Part shown: positions 45,926-58,200 of the stretch, piece by piece
How positions within the stretch are numbered: the first letter of the stretch is position 1
How the letters are laid out: each line of letters opens with the position of its first letter
Origin: Camillea tinctor
Taxonomy: Eukaryota; Ascomycota; Sordariomycetes; Xylariales; Xylariaceae
Length of the DNA stretch: 64,000 bases
Assembly: GCA_022578605.1 (NCBI GenBank)
Contig: MU394120.1
Span: 1 to 64,000, forward strand
Reading direction: 5' to 3'
The notes under the pieces: generated by a model
The model's database searches: none
Told to the model about the DNA's origin: nothing
Seen by the model: the letters and a program-made list of their open reading frames with translations, nothing else
Position numbers and translations under genes: made by a program

Positions 45926-47172
45926 TTACGCCTTTCGGGATCGGGGCGTGCTGGACTTGTTGATTCCAGAAGCATGACCACGCGCAGGCGAGGTGACAGT
46001 AGCCACGACATGAGGATCCGGGAGAGGAGCCTGAGACATACGACGAAGAGTCTTGCGCGTGCTAGGCGCCTTGTGGCTCTTGTTGTACGTAGCGATGTAG
46101 AACGAGATGAAGAGAACTAGGTACGAAGTCAGAGTACCAATACCAGCGAAGGCGGCGAACTCCTCTCCAGCGCATTTGCCCGCACTCGGCATCCAGGGGA
46201 AATAGGTAGAAGTGAAGTAGGTGTAAGACGCGAAGTAGACGAAGCCTAGTGAGCCTGGTTAGTTATTCTGGTGTTTCCAAAATGTTATTCCGTCAAGTGG
46301 GCAACATACCAAGATCAATGATGAACTGGATGATCTGCAGGCGGGTGACCCATTCCTTCCACCAAATCCGGACGCCGCGGGCACTCTGGAAGTAGTACCA
46401 GTACATGACGACATGGACAAGAAGATTGAGGTCAATGACGACCCACGAGACGGCGGTGGAACCAATCAGTTGAGTGTAGCAGAGGAACGCGGTTGCACCA
46501 TGGTGGTAGCAGTGGAGGAAAGCTAATGAAAAACGTTAGGACGCGTCATTTCACAAACGGGATGTAAGCCCAAGCCCAACACTTACTCAGCTTCTTCTTC
46601 TTCAAGAACAAAAAGACCGTATCCAAAAGCTCGAGGTACTTGGTGAGATAGTTCAACTGGTAAACGGGGGTGGCGGGTTAGTTTCTTCTAATAACAGACT
46701 TGCTAAGAGTCGCTAAGAGTCTTGTCTTCATCGTGGGAACAGAACATACATAGTACAGGACAACCATAGGCTGAGTCCAACCACCGTCATGGTCGCAAAT
46801 GGCGTAAAAGATACCGTGGCGAACAACAGTAGGCAGGACTTGCTCAACAAACAGAGCCAAAAGAATGGCGCTGATAGCGGTGAGGTAGAAGTTATGAATC
46901 AGGAAGAGGCCCTTGAGCTGGAAAGGCTCGCGGTTGCGCATCCATTCCCGACCACCGAAGATAATAGTATAGTATACGACGATGAAGATAGAGGTCTCCT
47001 TCAATGTCGACATGGGCGTCTCGCCAACGACGAATCTGAAGTCCTCAGCAGGATAGCCGGCAAAGAACTCGAAAGCCTTGCTGAAAATAGGCCATAGTGC
47101 TATACCGAAGGGCCGGTCGAGGGTTGGGACGGGAAAGGATTCCCAGAGGGCAGCAGGAGTAATCGAGGCCAT
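45926..47172 (-). CDS. ELO-family fatty acid elongase (3-ketoacyl-CoA synthase)
   Basis: The model is complement(join(45926..46245,46310..46522,46587..46656,46750..47172)), 341 residues. The enzyme condenses malonyl-CoA with acyl-CoA in the ER membrane, the first step of very-long-chain fatty acid synthesis for sphingolipids. Visible blocks: [50 protein letters not shown], the catalytic HCYHHG histidine box and a VVMYWYYF segment, with six to seven membrane spans and a basic C-terminal tail ([14 protein letters not shown]). The layout matches yeast Elo2/Elo3. Introns are 93, 64 and 64 bp with GTATGT or GTAAGT donors and CTAAC branches. Confidence 0.93.
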
Positions 47173-50100
47173 CTTTGCGCGATCTACTCGACGACTGATT
47201 CAATTGAAGATCTCGTGAGGACGCGCAGAAGAGGCTGGCTTGACGCGCAGAAAGGAGTGAGAAGAAGGAAGGTTTTTTGGAAGTGAAGTGAAGAAGAGAG
47301 AAGAAAGATTGTCAAGTGAAGGAGTGACACGAAAAGGAAAAAAAGGGAAGAGGAGGGAAACGCGGAACCAGGATTAGACGTCAAGACCCCTGCGACCCAT
47401 TCACCAAACCAAAAGAAGAGAAGAAGCGGGAACAATCGTGATTGTTGAAACTTCTGTTGAACTTCGGTGAAGACGAAGGAAAAAAAGAAATAAATAAAAA
47501 GTAAGAAACAGAAAGATGGTGAAGATAGAGGGAAAAGGAAGAAGGAAGAAAAAAAAGAAAAGAGCCAAGATTGGGGAAGAAATAATTAAACTTCGGATAC
47601 CAACAAAAGGAGAAGAAGAGTGTAAGAGAGAGAGACACCATCCATTATTTTTTTTCTTTTTTTTTCTTTTCTTTTTTTCTTCTTTTCTTCTTTACTGTCA
47701 TTCTACTGTACTTAGTAAAATAAAATCTGCTTTGCAAATGGACAAGGATAAGGATCCCTGGTCAACGATCAGAGATTATCGGACTATCGGGTCTTTCGGC
47801 TTCCCACTAACACGGTTTGTATGCTGTCTGTCTACTCCTGTTTCTATGTACTTACGTAGTGTAAGTAGGTATACTATGCAGTATAGCCTTAGGCGGTAGG
47901 ACCTACCCTACACCGTTCAGGTACACAGGCCACTAACAAAAGCCAATCCAACAACCGGAGCCCCCGCTAGAACCCTGCACGTGCCCACAGTTGTGGTAGT
48001 GCAACTCCATCGCATATAGCCAATCAGAAATTAGAGAAATGGGGACAGTTTCATTCCCTTCCTTCGAGCTGACTTCTCTTATATGCAAACATAAACTGTA
48101 AAATGCACTAAAACTATAAGCAGACCAGGGGGTTGTCTTATTAGTAAACAATAACAATAGGTCAATTCTACCTGCTACATAATAACCTACCAGCCTACTA
48201 TACTATACAACTCAACCGACGCATAGTTGATCGATGTTTGCTGTTAACATGGTAAGGCGAACATACATATATAACTTAAACTGAACCATTGACAAACTAC
48301 ATACATAGATAACTTATGTACCACTATATCAAAACACTAGGTACCTAGGTAGGTTTATAGATATGTCAAATGTTGAGCATCCGTGATGGGGGCCCCCCCC
48401 TTGCCATACGTCATGTTGTACCTCGCATTCGTTTCTTATGGTTCTCTGGTCTGGTCTCTTTGGTATCCCTGGCGGGAAGGCTTAACTTTTTTGTCGAACC
48501 TCGGCCAATCTTTGGAGACATGGAGTAATGGGGATCCGTTTTCACAAGTCGATGCTTTTGTGTTTTCCTTTCCTTTTCCCCATCATCCATCCACAAGGAT
48601 GCAAATTTCGGCCAAGTCCCATGCAATTGGTACGTCTCGGGACGATTATCCTTCCCTAAACTCCGAGTTTACTACCAAATGCACCTTTTACCGCGTTTGC
48701 GGCTAGTGTTATGTATGTGGCTGCTTTGTGGCTCAACGGCGGCTATTATAGTGTAGCGTGCACTATAGAGGCCACGTATCGCCAATTCCATCCCATCCGA
48801 ACCCCCCATGCTGAACTGAAAAAGCCTCGGCCCTCGCTATTTAGCTTGACGCGCCAACGCGCCTTCGAAACTCGAACTAATAAAAAAAATCAAATCCTTT
48901 TTTCCTCTCCCATCCCATCACATGCAATGCGCGACTCGGGCTCAGAAACTAAGAATATATTTCATTTTATTTTCATGCACGCCTAGATATAATCAAGTTA
49001 AATACTACCTCTACTACCCAACCTAATGATCTAATTATGTATCTAACATCTCGGGACTAAACTTAGGTAATTTAGTCTTATGCACCTAGGTTAGGTTAAT
49101 ATTTTTTTCTCGGATTTCCATGCACCCGCCTACTTGAAGTTGTGCAGCTTATATAGTCGACGCCACGATTGATAGATATCGTTAAGTAACTTCATTCACC
49201 ACCTTACAAGAAGTAGGTATATCCACTACCCCACCTTACCTAAGGTAAAAGGTACATGGTACTATTTACCGCCTAAGGCTTGTCACTAAATATGCCCCAT
49301 TCCCCCAAATTCCAGATATCTGGGCAACCAGCCTATCTACCTAATCAAAAAGAAAAAAAAATTTCGAAATTTTTTTTTTTTTAAATATAGATATATAAAA
49401 GGCATCCAAGGGGTAACCCTGTCGCTTCAAGTAAGACGTCATTAGTGTATACCGCATCTAAGTCACGTCTAAGCCCTGCGGAACGTATCTGCGTGTATAA
49501 GAGGCACAAACCGAGTGTCAAGTTAATACGCATCAAGTCAGTTGTACGCCCACGATCTAGTACTAGGTCCATCCCATCAGATGGGTGCTCCTATGTGCGA
49601 CATTGTCTTATCATGCAGTCGAAGGGATGACGAAACATGAGAAGCCTACATAATTGACTAACTTGGACACCTCGTTCTTCGTGCAGTACAACTAATACCT
49701 ACGCAAAGGAGGATGAGGGACTCGGTTCTTAAGACACTCTTGTCTTTTTATCTTGTATTAGGGGGAGGCGGACTCGTCAAAACGACGCCATCACCCTTCA
49801 TGTTTGTACTCAAAGTGAAACAATGAGATCCCATAGCCGCATAGGTGCAAGGTGCACAATTTATCAACTAGGTCATAAGGCTACTTATTCCAACGTGGCA
49901 GCCAATCTCAATAGTCAATATAGAGTTATAAGCTTCGTGTGTATAGAATACTTCTCTCTAAACCTATTATTACAGTTTCTTTCATGCCACAACGATAACT
50001 GTAATGTAACCCAGGGTATATCTTATTAGTGCCAAACATGTCTCATTCCAAGGCTTTGTTCCAAGAAGGATCCTTAGGACATATGGTTACATTACGTTTT

Positions 50101-52318
50101 GTCCATCGTCCTCCTGGGATCTGCTTTACAGAGCTTTTCAATAGGAGGTGCTCGGAACATATGATTGAAGACATGAGCAAACCAAAACACTCCAGGCTAA
50201 AGCTCTATGTTATGTTACTCTATGCTTCTACATGCCCGAGGTAGTGCAATATCTAGGTGTCTTATGTTAGTGCTACCTAGTTCTGCTTCTTGAATACGAC
50301 GTCTATTGATCAGAATCTCATTCGTTTAAAATATTAGGTTACCATCCTACTATATGTAACTACACTACTATGCTATGTACATACATAGTAGGGCTTCCAC
50401 CCTCCTTATAAGCTCTTTCCTGGATTAATACAATTCATCCTATTCTCTCCCTGTCGCCTCATGCCAGCACAGTGTAATCCAGCAATATATATATATAGTC
50501 ACTAACCTTGAAGATAGCTTTCGTGAGCAGTCGGGGGCTCACCTAATACACAATGAACACTTTCATAAATGGATCTTGGCCGGTGTATTAAACGGTACCA
50601 TATTTGGGCACCTGATGTTATGTGAAATGACATTCATGTTCATTCTTGAGTAGCAGGACTGACCATAAATACAGATGTTAATGGAGTTCTTAATATATTG
50701 CTGGCTAGTGTAGTGGCGTGGGAAAAGATACGTGAATCACTAGCATACACCGCGAGGCTAGGGAGCTTATAAAAATATTGGAGTAACTACTCTGAGCATC
50801 CCTGAAGCACGACTCCGGCTCTGTATTATTGTCCCCAATTCTCTACGAAGTAATAGATACTATGGATGTTTTTGACACTAGAACATTGGGGATACAGTGC
50901 AGTCCATATTTATATATAAAAAATAAACATTGACCTTTCGCTATAGGTTATGTACGACCTAAGGATACAAGGGAAGAAGTTGAAGTAGATGGAACCGATA
51001 CCTATTCGAGAGTGTTGTGCATGATTGAGATGAGTACTATATAAAGGGTCTAATGCTGGTTTTAAGATATCTACCACGTCCCAAGACAAGATAATGGCTT
51101 GCAGGCTTAAAGTCAGAAGTCAATTGAGCCAAGTGTCAAGAGTTAGTATTTCCAGACAAGACACTATAGGTTATAGTTTTTTATTCATAGATACACAGCC
51201 CTGATGATATACCCCGACGATCTTTTCTCTTACTAGAGGAGCTGTTGTACGACGAAGGACGCTCCCTCAAACAGAGGTGAGTTCTGCTTGCCCCCCTGAG
51301 AAGCAAGGAGAGTGTACCCGGTAATGCGCAAACAGTGACCAGGTAAGCCTAAATCATGCGCATACCAGGTAATCTAGATATTGCATGTAGCCGTGACTGT
51401 GGTCTGTGAGGACAGTCATACAAAGGGTAAATAGGGTTTGTGAAATTACTAACCTAGTTAGCCCTACTTTGTCACCTACATCTGGTAGAGAGTGCTATTC
51501 TATATTACATGTTCCAAGTACATCAACTTATGCATTCGTTTATATCAACCTGACCGAGTCATGTTGATTCTGGTGCAAATTCTTATCAGAGTTTTCTGCT
51601 ATACTTTTCGGGGGACCTATGCATTGCGCACACAATTTTAAGCGACTGTATTTTAATCGTGATACGACAGGATGGATGTTCTCCTTCATCTTCCCATACT
51701 TAGTATCCGTTGCATCTTATATGCTTAATTCCTCTAGTAACTATCAGTGTCAAAGATAGCTGCTTACATGGACTAATAACTCAATTGAAGGCAAGTGCTT
51801 GTAGTAGGAAAGGTAGTGAAGGTTGTACTTCGAAAGTTAAAAATATTTAAAGGTGGTTCTGGCCATGTGACACAATGAGGGGGAATGACGTTCGGACCTA
51901 TAAGATACTACATAGGTAATGTATTGTGCATACAACTAACCTACAACCTCTGGGAAGGTGGGGTTATAATCACCTATCGCTCAATTGGGGGAGGGGAAAA
52001 GAAAGCTTGGACCAATAAATTACTGGACGGGGACCCATATTTGATTGGGCTCCACTGCCCAATCACGGCTGACTGGATTGTGAGCGGGCTTCCTTTTTCC
52101 TTTTCTCCAGCCACGATCATTCGATGAACGAATTTCTCTGCAATTTTTTTTTTTGCGAAAAAACACCACCACCCTACGACCCAAAAAAACACCCGAGGCC
52201 TCTAACATCCACCCCCCCCCTTTCCCGAACTACAAAGTCTACGATAATTACAAGCCAAGTCAATATTATACAATCTCCGCTCTACCGCGAACTTTGCCCC
52301 CTCCCCCAAACCCGCGCC
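47173..52318. other. Gene-poor region, about 5.1 kb
   Basis: The first 500 bp (47173-47700) is very purine-rich on the plus strand, so CT-rich in the direction of elongase transcription, and probably is that gene's leader and promoter. It ends in long T-rich runs at about 47648-47690. From 47.7 to 52.2 kb I see only short frames with no features, and TAGGTACCTAGG-type palindromes near 48340. The COX6 promoter should lie before 52319. Confidence 0.5.
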
Positions 52319-53255
52319 ATGTCTTCTACTTCTCTCCTCAGAATTGCCGCACGCGGACCCTCTAAGACGTTTTTCCGCGCAAACCGTCCTGTGAATCCCA
52401 CCCGGGCCAGTGCCTCGTTTGTTCCCGGACTAGTCGCCGGCTCGACCCTCAACTTCAGCACCTCCGTTTCCCGCCGATCGGGCCACGAGGCCGAAGAAAC
52501 CTTTGAGGAGTTCTCTGCCAGGTAAGAGAACATATGCTATACCTTCCAATTGATAGCGAGAAACCATCACGAGAAGAGAAGAGAAGAGAAGAGGGGAGAG
52601 AGGGGACTTGGCCTGTAAACCGATCGGCGTCCCTTGTCATCATCGTACGACTCGCGCACTTCTAGTGAGAAGCTTCAACACAACTTCAATTGACCTCGGG
52701 CCTTTGTGATATAGCTTAACGAGATGCTGATGCTGACTTTGATTTCTCTTATAGGTATGAAAAGGAATTCGATGGTGTGCAAGATGTTTTCGAGCTCCAG
52801 GTTCGTTTTCTTTTTATCGTGTTGCTACCCCAATCCTATCCCACTTCATTGTCGGGCTTCAATCTCAATTCCGAATTGCGATCTAACCCACACTTCACTT
52901 CAACTTGACTTCAATTCACTCCCATACCTACTTACACCTACACCTACACCTGCACCTGCACCTACACCAATTGCTCTACTAACATCTTTCTCTTTTCTCT
53001 TCTCACCCTAAACAGCGCAACCTAAACAACGCCTTCGCCTACGATCTCGTCCCCTCCCCCACCGTCCTCGAGGCCGCGCTCAAGGCCGCCAGAAGAGTCA
53101 ACGACTTCCCCACCGCCGTGCGCATTTTCGAGGGCATCAAGGCCAAGGTCGAGAACAAGGGCCAGTACCAGCAGTACCTCGACGAACTAAAGCCCCTGCG
53201 GGAGGAACTCGGCATCCTGCTGAAGGAGGATATGTACCCCGAAGAGGCCAAATAA
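52319..53255 (+). CDS. COX6: Cytochrome c oxidase subunit VI (mammalian COX5A), mitochondrial
   Basis: The model is join(52319..52521,52755..52800,53016..53255), 162 residues. It is a nuclear-encoded structural subunit of respiratory complex IV on the matrix side. The first 50 or so residues form a mitochondrial presequence, rich in Arg and Ser and nearly free of acidic residues. The mature part has RYEKEFDGVQDVFELQRNLN, AYDLVPSP, AARRVNDFPTAVRIFEGIK and YLDELKPLREELGI, which match the family almost throughout. Introns are 233 and 215 bp, longer than elsewhere in the window. The second contains a CTACAC/CTGCAC hexamer repeat at about 52928-52970. Confidence 0.93.
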
Positions 53256-53782
53256 ACTTGGGCGCCTCTGACTTAGACCCGTAATCCCCGGTAATCGACT
53301 AGGCTTGGCTGGCGAGCGTGCAACGGAGGAAGGACGCAGATGAGCGAACTAAAACGGCCTATCATCGAAACGGGGCCATAATGGACGGGTAGCCAGGTGC
53401 AGAAGAAGTTAGGTGCGACGGAGGGGAGCATAGCCGGACATCATCATCATGGGATGCAACCCCCTCATGTGTGTATATGTTTTCTTACTACCTTACTACT
53501 ATTAGAAAAGCAAAGCTCGGGAGAGCAAGGGAACATTGGGTGGTAGTAGTGGTCAAGGCAGGCTGGGCGGACAGGCAGCATGGTTGGTGATAGAGAGAGA
53601 GACAGACAGAAAGATGCGAGAGACCCATTTCTTTTGTCGTGTAAAGCACCCAAAAACCAGAGAGACAACTCATAACTCAACCGGCAAAAATGATCCACTC
53701 CTCCATCTTTCTTAAAAAAGAAAACTATTTACTCACACACACTTCTTTCCCATCCACCCATTATTTCTCCTAACATTAGGCC

Positions 53783-53783
<1 letters not shown>

Positions 53784-53813
<30 letters not shown>

Positions 53814-53820
53814 AAGAAAG
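53784..53820. repeat. AAG trinucleotide microsatellite
   Basis: About twelve AAG units in a row, non-coding as far as can be seen. Confidence 0.9.
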
Positions 53821-54411
53821 AGAGATTAAAAGGAAAAAAAAAAAAAAAAGAGGAAGGGAGTGTGATGTCATGATCCGACGCATGATAACGACGTAACACG
53901 GTACCTTGCTAAATTACGTAGATTATTTGCAGGGGCCATTGGGGGGGGGGGGGTGAAAAAACATCGTGAATTATTCGGTTACAGGTAACAAGTAGAGCGA
54001 AGTAGGTTCAGTAGTAAAATGGCCGAACTGAGTAGGTCAAGAAGCAGTAATAGTGTGATAACCTAAATCATATGTATAGGTTATCGGTCTAGGAGCAAGC
54101 CAGACAAGGTAGGCAAGGTTCAGCGGGTGCTTAGGTGGTGGGCTAAGGTACCTAAACTACCTAATGTAGGGAGCGAGGAGGAGGATGATTGAAGGAGGGG
54201 TGGTTTTGATATGGCGGGTGTACTATCAACTCCCCTCTTTTTCTTCTTTCTCCCGCAGTACAATGGATTCTGGGATTCCTGCAATATGATATATGCACAT
54301 GCTCTCTCGACAAAAACCTTTGCAAGATATATCAGGAAAGTGGTAGTTAAGGTATATTCTTACCCAAGGCAAAAAAGGGGGAGGGGAGGAGGAGAGGGGA
54401 AGGAGTTTTAA

Positions 54412-54435
54412 CCCCCCCCCCCCCCCCCTTTTTTT
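54412..54435. repeat. C17-T7 homopolymer junction
   Basis: Seventeen C followed by seven T. Such a tract is prone to length errors in sequencing and assembly. Confidence 0.9.
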
Positions 54436-55216
54436 AACAACAGAAAATCCATCTTTTACATTCCTCATCATCCTCATTCTCCTACAGAAGCAAGATAGCA
54501 ACGATTCTTTTTCTTTTCATTTCTCGTTCTCTTATTCTTTTGTCTTTCTTCTAGCCCTAGGTAAAAGGACGTTTATCTATAAACGCGAAAAAGAAAAAAG
54601 GAAAAAGCCTAGGTTGTACATACACACACACTGCATACGCACAATATACGTATGTCTCTCTTTTCTTTCCCTCTCTTCTCCTTTCCCTAATTTTTCCTTC
54701 TCCTCTCTCATCTCAAATAAAGAGGAAGGGATTAAGAGTTCAGATACCTAGTCCTTCCTTCTACTACTACCACCACCACTAGTACTCGTCGCATCGTCTG
54801 CAAACCTCACTTCTCTCTAGACGAAGAAAGGAGAAGAGAGCAAGTAGGTGAAGATCAACGCAACGATGACTAAAAAAGAAAACCCCAAGGGGGGGGAAAC
54901 AAGGAAGAATGCACGGGTCGACGTTGTTGTTGGAACTAACATGCTTTCCCTTTCCTCCCAGACCAGACCCGACCGAGACGCCGTCGTAGTGCTTACTTTC
55001 GGGCAAATCCAGATATACCTCCCATCCATCAACCCATCCCATCTATCCACCCGTAGGTCCATCCATTTGTTCGTTTCGTGTTATCCGTCAATACAGGGTA
55101 AACTCCCATCTCCGTATTACGAGTCTCGCCACGAGGTTCCTTGCCGCCAGTAAGGCCGAGAGGGATATATGATATTACCTGTCCGGTCCCTCGCAAGACC
55201 ATCAGGCGAATACTTC

Positions 55217-58200
55217 TCACTGGAACCTACCATCCCGCAGGTGCGAGTACCGGTGATTACTTCCCGCCGGCTGATTGAACAGGGGCGCGTTCTGTGCCAT
55301 ACTCCCCGCTACCCCTGTACCACCGCCGGCATAACCACCGGGTCCTCCGCTACCGCTGTCGTACGCAGGGCTTCCTCCGCGACTGCTGCCGCCACCCATA
55401 GCACTAGGTATGCGTACACTACCGTTACGCGGGCTCATGACGCTAAGGGCGCTAAGCCGGGGACTACGCGGCACGCTAGACTGGCGCGTCTCCCGGCGGC
55501 TGCTGCGTATGCGGAGCTCGTCGCGGACGTGATTGAGCTCGGCCTCGCGCTCGCGCACAATCGTGCGTTGCTCCTGTAGCATGCGTGTGAGCTCCTTGAC
55601 TTCGCGGCGCGACTGTATCCGGTTGACCTCGACGATGTTGGCATCGGCGCGCTGCCGGAGCTTCGCTATCTGCTGCTCCAATCCGCGGTTCTCAGCCGAC
55701 AATTCCATCGCCCTCTGAGACGCCGTCTGGTACTGGTTCTTAGTGAATTCCATGTCGTTCTGGACGATAGCCACCTGTTTCTCGAGCTGCTGTGCTTTGG
55801 CTTTGGCTTTCTCAAGCTCCTTCTCCTGACTCGCTAATTTGACGAGGTCGGGGTTGGAGGAATTAAGTAGTGCTTCCGTGGCTTCTGACAACTTCTTCTC
55901 CAGTTCTGCATTCTTCTGTTTCAACGCAACATTCTCTGCCTGACTAGACTCAAGTCTCTTGGTCAGGTTCTTGGTCTCTTCCTTCGCCTTTTGGCAGTCG
56001 GCATCAAACACGCCCCGGTCCTTTAGAGCTTCCATATATTTGACCTGTATAGCCCAAATCGACGAAGTATAGCTATCGACCTCCTTCTTTGAGCGGTCAC
56101 TGAGTTCACGAAACTGGCTCTCCCGGTGGTGGCTCTCGTCCAATTTGGCCTGAAGATTAGCGATCTGTAAACCATATTAGTAACATTCCATACATCTCTA
56201 ATCTAGTAGAACTAGCCTGGTTCGTCAGTTCCTCCAATTTCCCGATCGAAATCGTGACGGTCGCCTTCCCAGCTTCTTTCGAAGGATCGTCCTGAATAAG
56301 GCTCTTCAATGAATCGCTGATTTGGCTCGTATCCGTAACCACCTGAGGCTGTGACATTTGGGACATTTGGGACATTTTCAGCCTCTTGTGCAAGACATCA
56401 TCATCATCCTCCATCTATAACAAAAAAGTTAGCTTCCATTTGGCGATATTCATAAATAAACTCACAAGAGATCGTTTCCGGTTCTCGAGAAGCTGATCGG
56501 CCCCATATGCTTGTAAACTAGACTGCGATAGTTGAGCCTGTGAGCTTGCGGCATACAAATCCTCGAAGATTTCATCAGGTAACTCTTGAGGTTCCCAGTG
56601 GAAGTTGTCGTCCTCGTCACGAAAGTGAATGTACTTCGCGAACAAACTGGCGCTGTCGGTAAGCTTGACACACCGCTCAGGTTCCTCAACGGAGCGCATT
56701 GCTTTAATCAGAGCAAGGATGAGGACATTTTTGCGTTCCAACGGTGCTAAGTTATCTACAATACGCATGTTAAGGTGCTGTATAGAAGCAGTGTTGGTAA
56801 GTGCCAATATTTTAGGAGGAAATGCCTTATCAAATGACGGCAGCATTCCTTGTCGAAACGTATGGTCGAAGGCGATGACAGCGTCAACATCCCTAGGAAT
56901 CGAAGAGGGAGGAGCTTCCGTAGACGAAACCATGACAGTCACATTATAGGAAGATGAGTCTGTTATGAGATTTCCACACCGTATATAGGTGCAACCTCTC
57001 GACTCTATCACATAGCCAAGCAGATCCATCAATTGTCCCGGACGAACAAGAATGAGAATCTTCCTATCCGAATGCAACTCCTTCGTAAGTATGTCGAGGA
57101 ATTCGGCAACAAAGGCAAATTTAGCATTAGTACCAATTATATGTTTCGTAACCTGGTCTGGAGACATTGACGTAACAGCCTCCGGGAAAGGTGGGAAGTC
57201 GCAGATGTTAAAGAGCCGAGAGAACATTTCATCGACCTTCAACGTGGTCGTCGCATCCGGTACCTGGTGAGGGGACACACGGAATGAAGTGTTGTACTTG
57301 TCCATCAACGCTTCATTCTCGCGAAGGATATCATTATACTGAGGTCGGATGTTGGCGTGGAATGGTAGAGTGACGAGATACTCATTTGGGCCTGTGGGGA
57401 CATAGGGTAGCAGGCTCTTTGGGTAATCTGAGGGCATTTCGACATCTTCGTGATCTGGTGCATCGGATGCAGGATAGCCACTACCAATACCATCATTGCC
57501 ATCATCTGTTTGTAGTGACGGGCTAACGTCCATATCTCCTTCTATTGAGAGGGTCAGCTGAGACGGGTTCAGAGTCGCCAGTTGCTCCTCGTGAGACCCA
57601 TGGAAGGGTAATTGGGAAGAGTTGGGGCCGAGGACAAGGTCACTGGGATGCGCTTGCTCGACTGGTGCTTGAGGCTCATCGAATGTGGACGGCGGATCGT
57701 GTGGAAGTTGCGAGCTATGAGGGGGCTCTAGAGAAGGCACCACAAAGGTTGGGGAGACTAAGGGGGCAAGGTCGCCGGCGGCTGGTACGGGGCTTGTGGC
57801 TAACATAGAATCCGGGTGCTGATTGACTTCGGGGAGTGGGTCGTGAGACACATCGTCGCTAGGCGGGATTTCGTCGTGTGCAAGAGGATCGCCAAATGGC
57901 TCGGAATCGCCAAAATGCTGTTCTCTCAGGAGCTTGAGCCTGTCCCGCGCCGAGAGCGACGCATCCCCTGCTGGTGCGCTGTCCATCTTCGCCGGCGTGG
58001 TCGGTTGTCCAGCTGGGGTGTTGCGCGGGGAAGGGCGAGGGCCGGCAGGCAGATCCCCCGATCTAGTCTCGTGTGGGTGAATACGTTCGTTAGGTGCTAG
58101 AGCAATCTGGGGTCTAGCCGCGGGGTCTTGGGATGCGGATGAAGTCCGAGTATTACCATCTAGCTCGCTGAGAGCCTGACTAGAATCTTGTGAGTTTTGT

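Larger units (their letters stand above)
53256..55216. other. Intergenic region rich in simple repeats
   Basis: About 2 kb with no supported gene. It holds an AAG run at 53784-53820, a 16-base A run at 53834-53849, a 13-base G run at 53941-53953, and a 17-base C run at 54412-54428 directly followed by T. Open frames across 54.2-55.2 kb are low-complexity Ser, Phe or Lys frames created by these repeats. Confidence 0.55.

Noticed and set aside
47516..47899. 127-codon plus-strand frame rich in Lys and then Phe
   Set aside because: It reads through the purine-rich elongase leader and T-rich runs. There is no family feature.
54226..55153. Several 80-100 codon frames between COX6 and the Hda-type gene
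   Set aside because: They are products of simple repeats and CT-rich DNA, with no conserved features.
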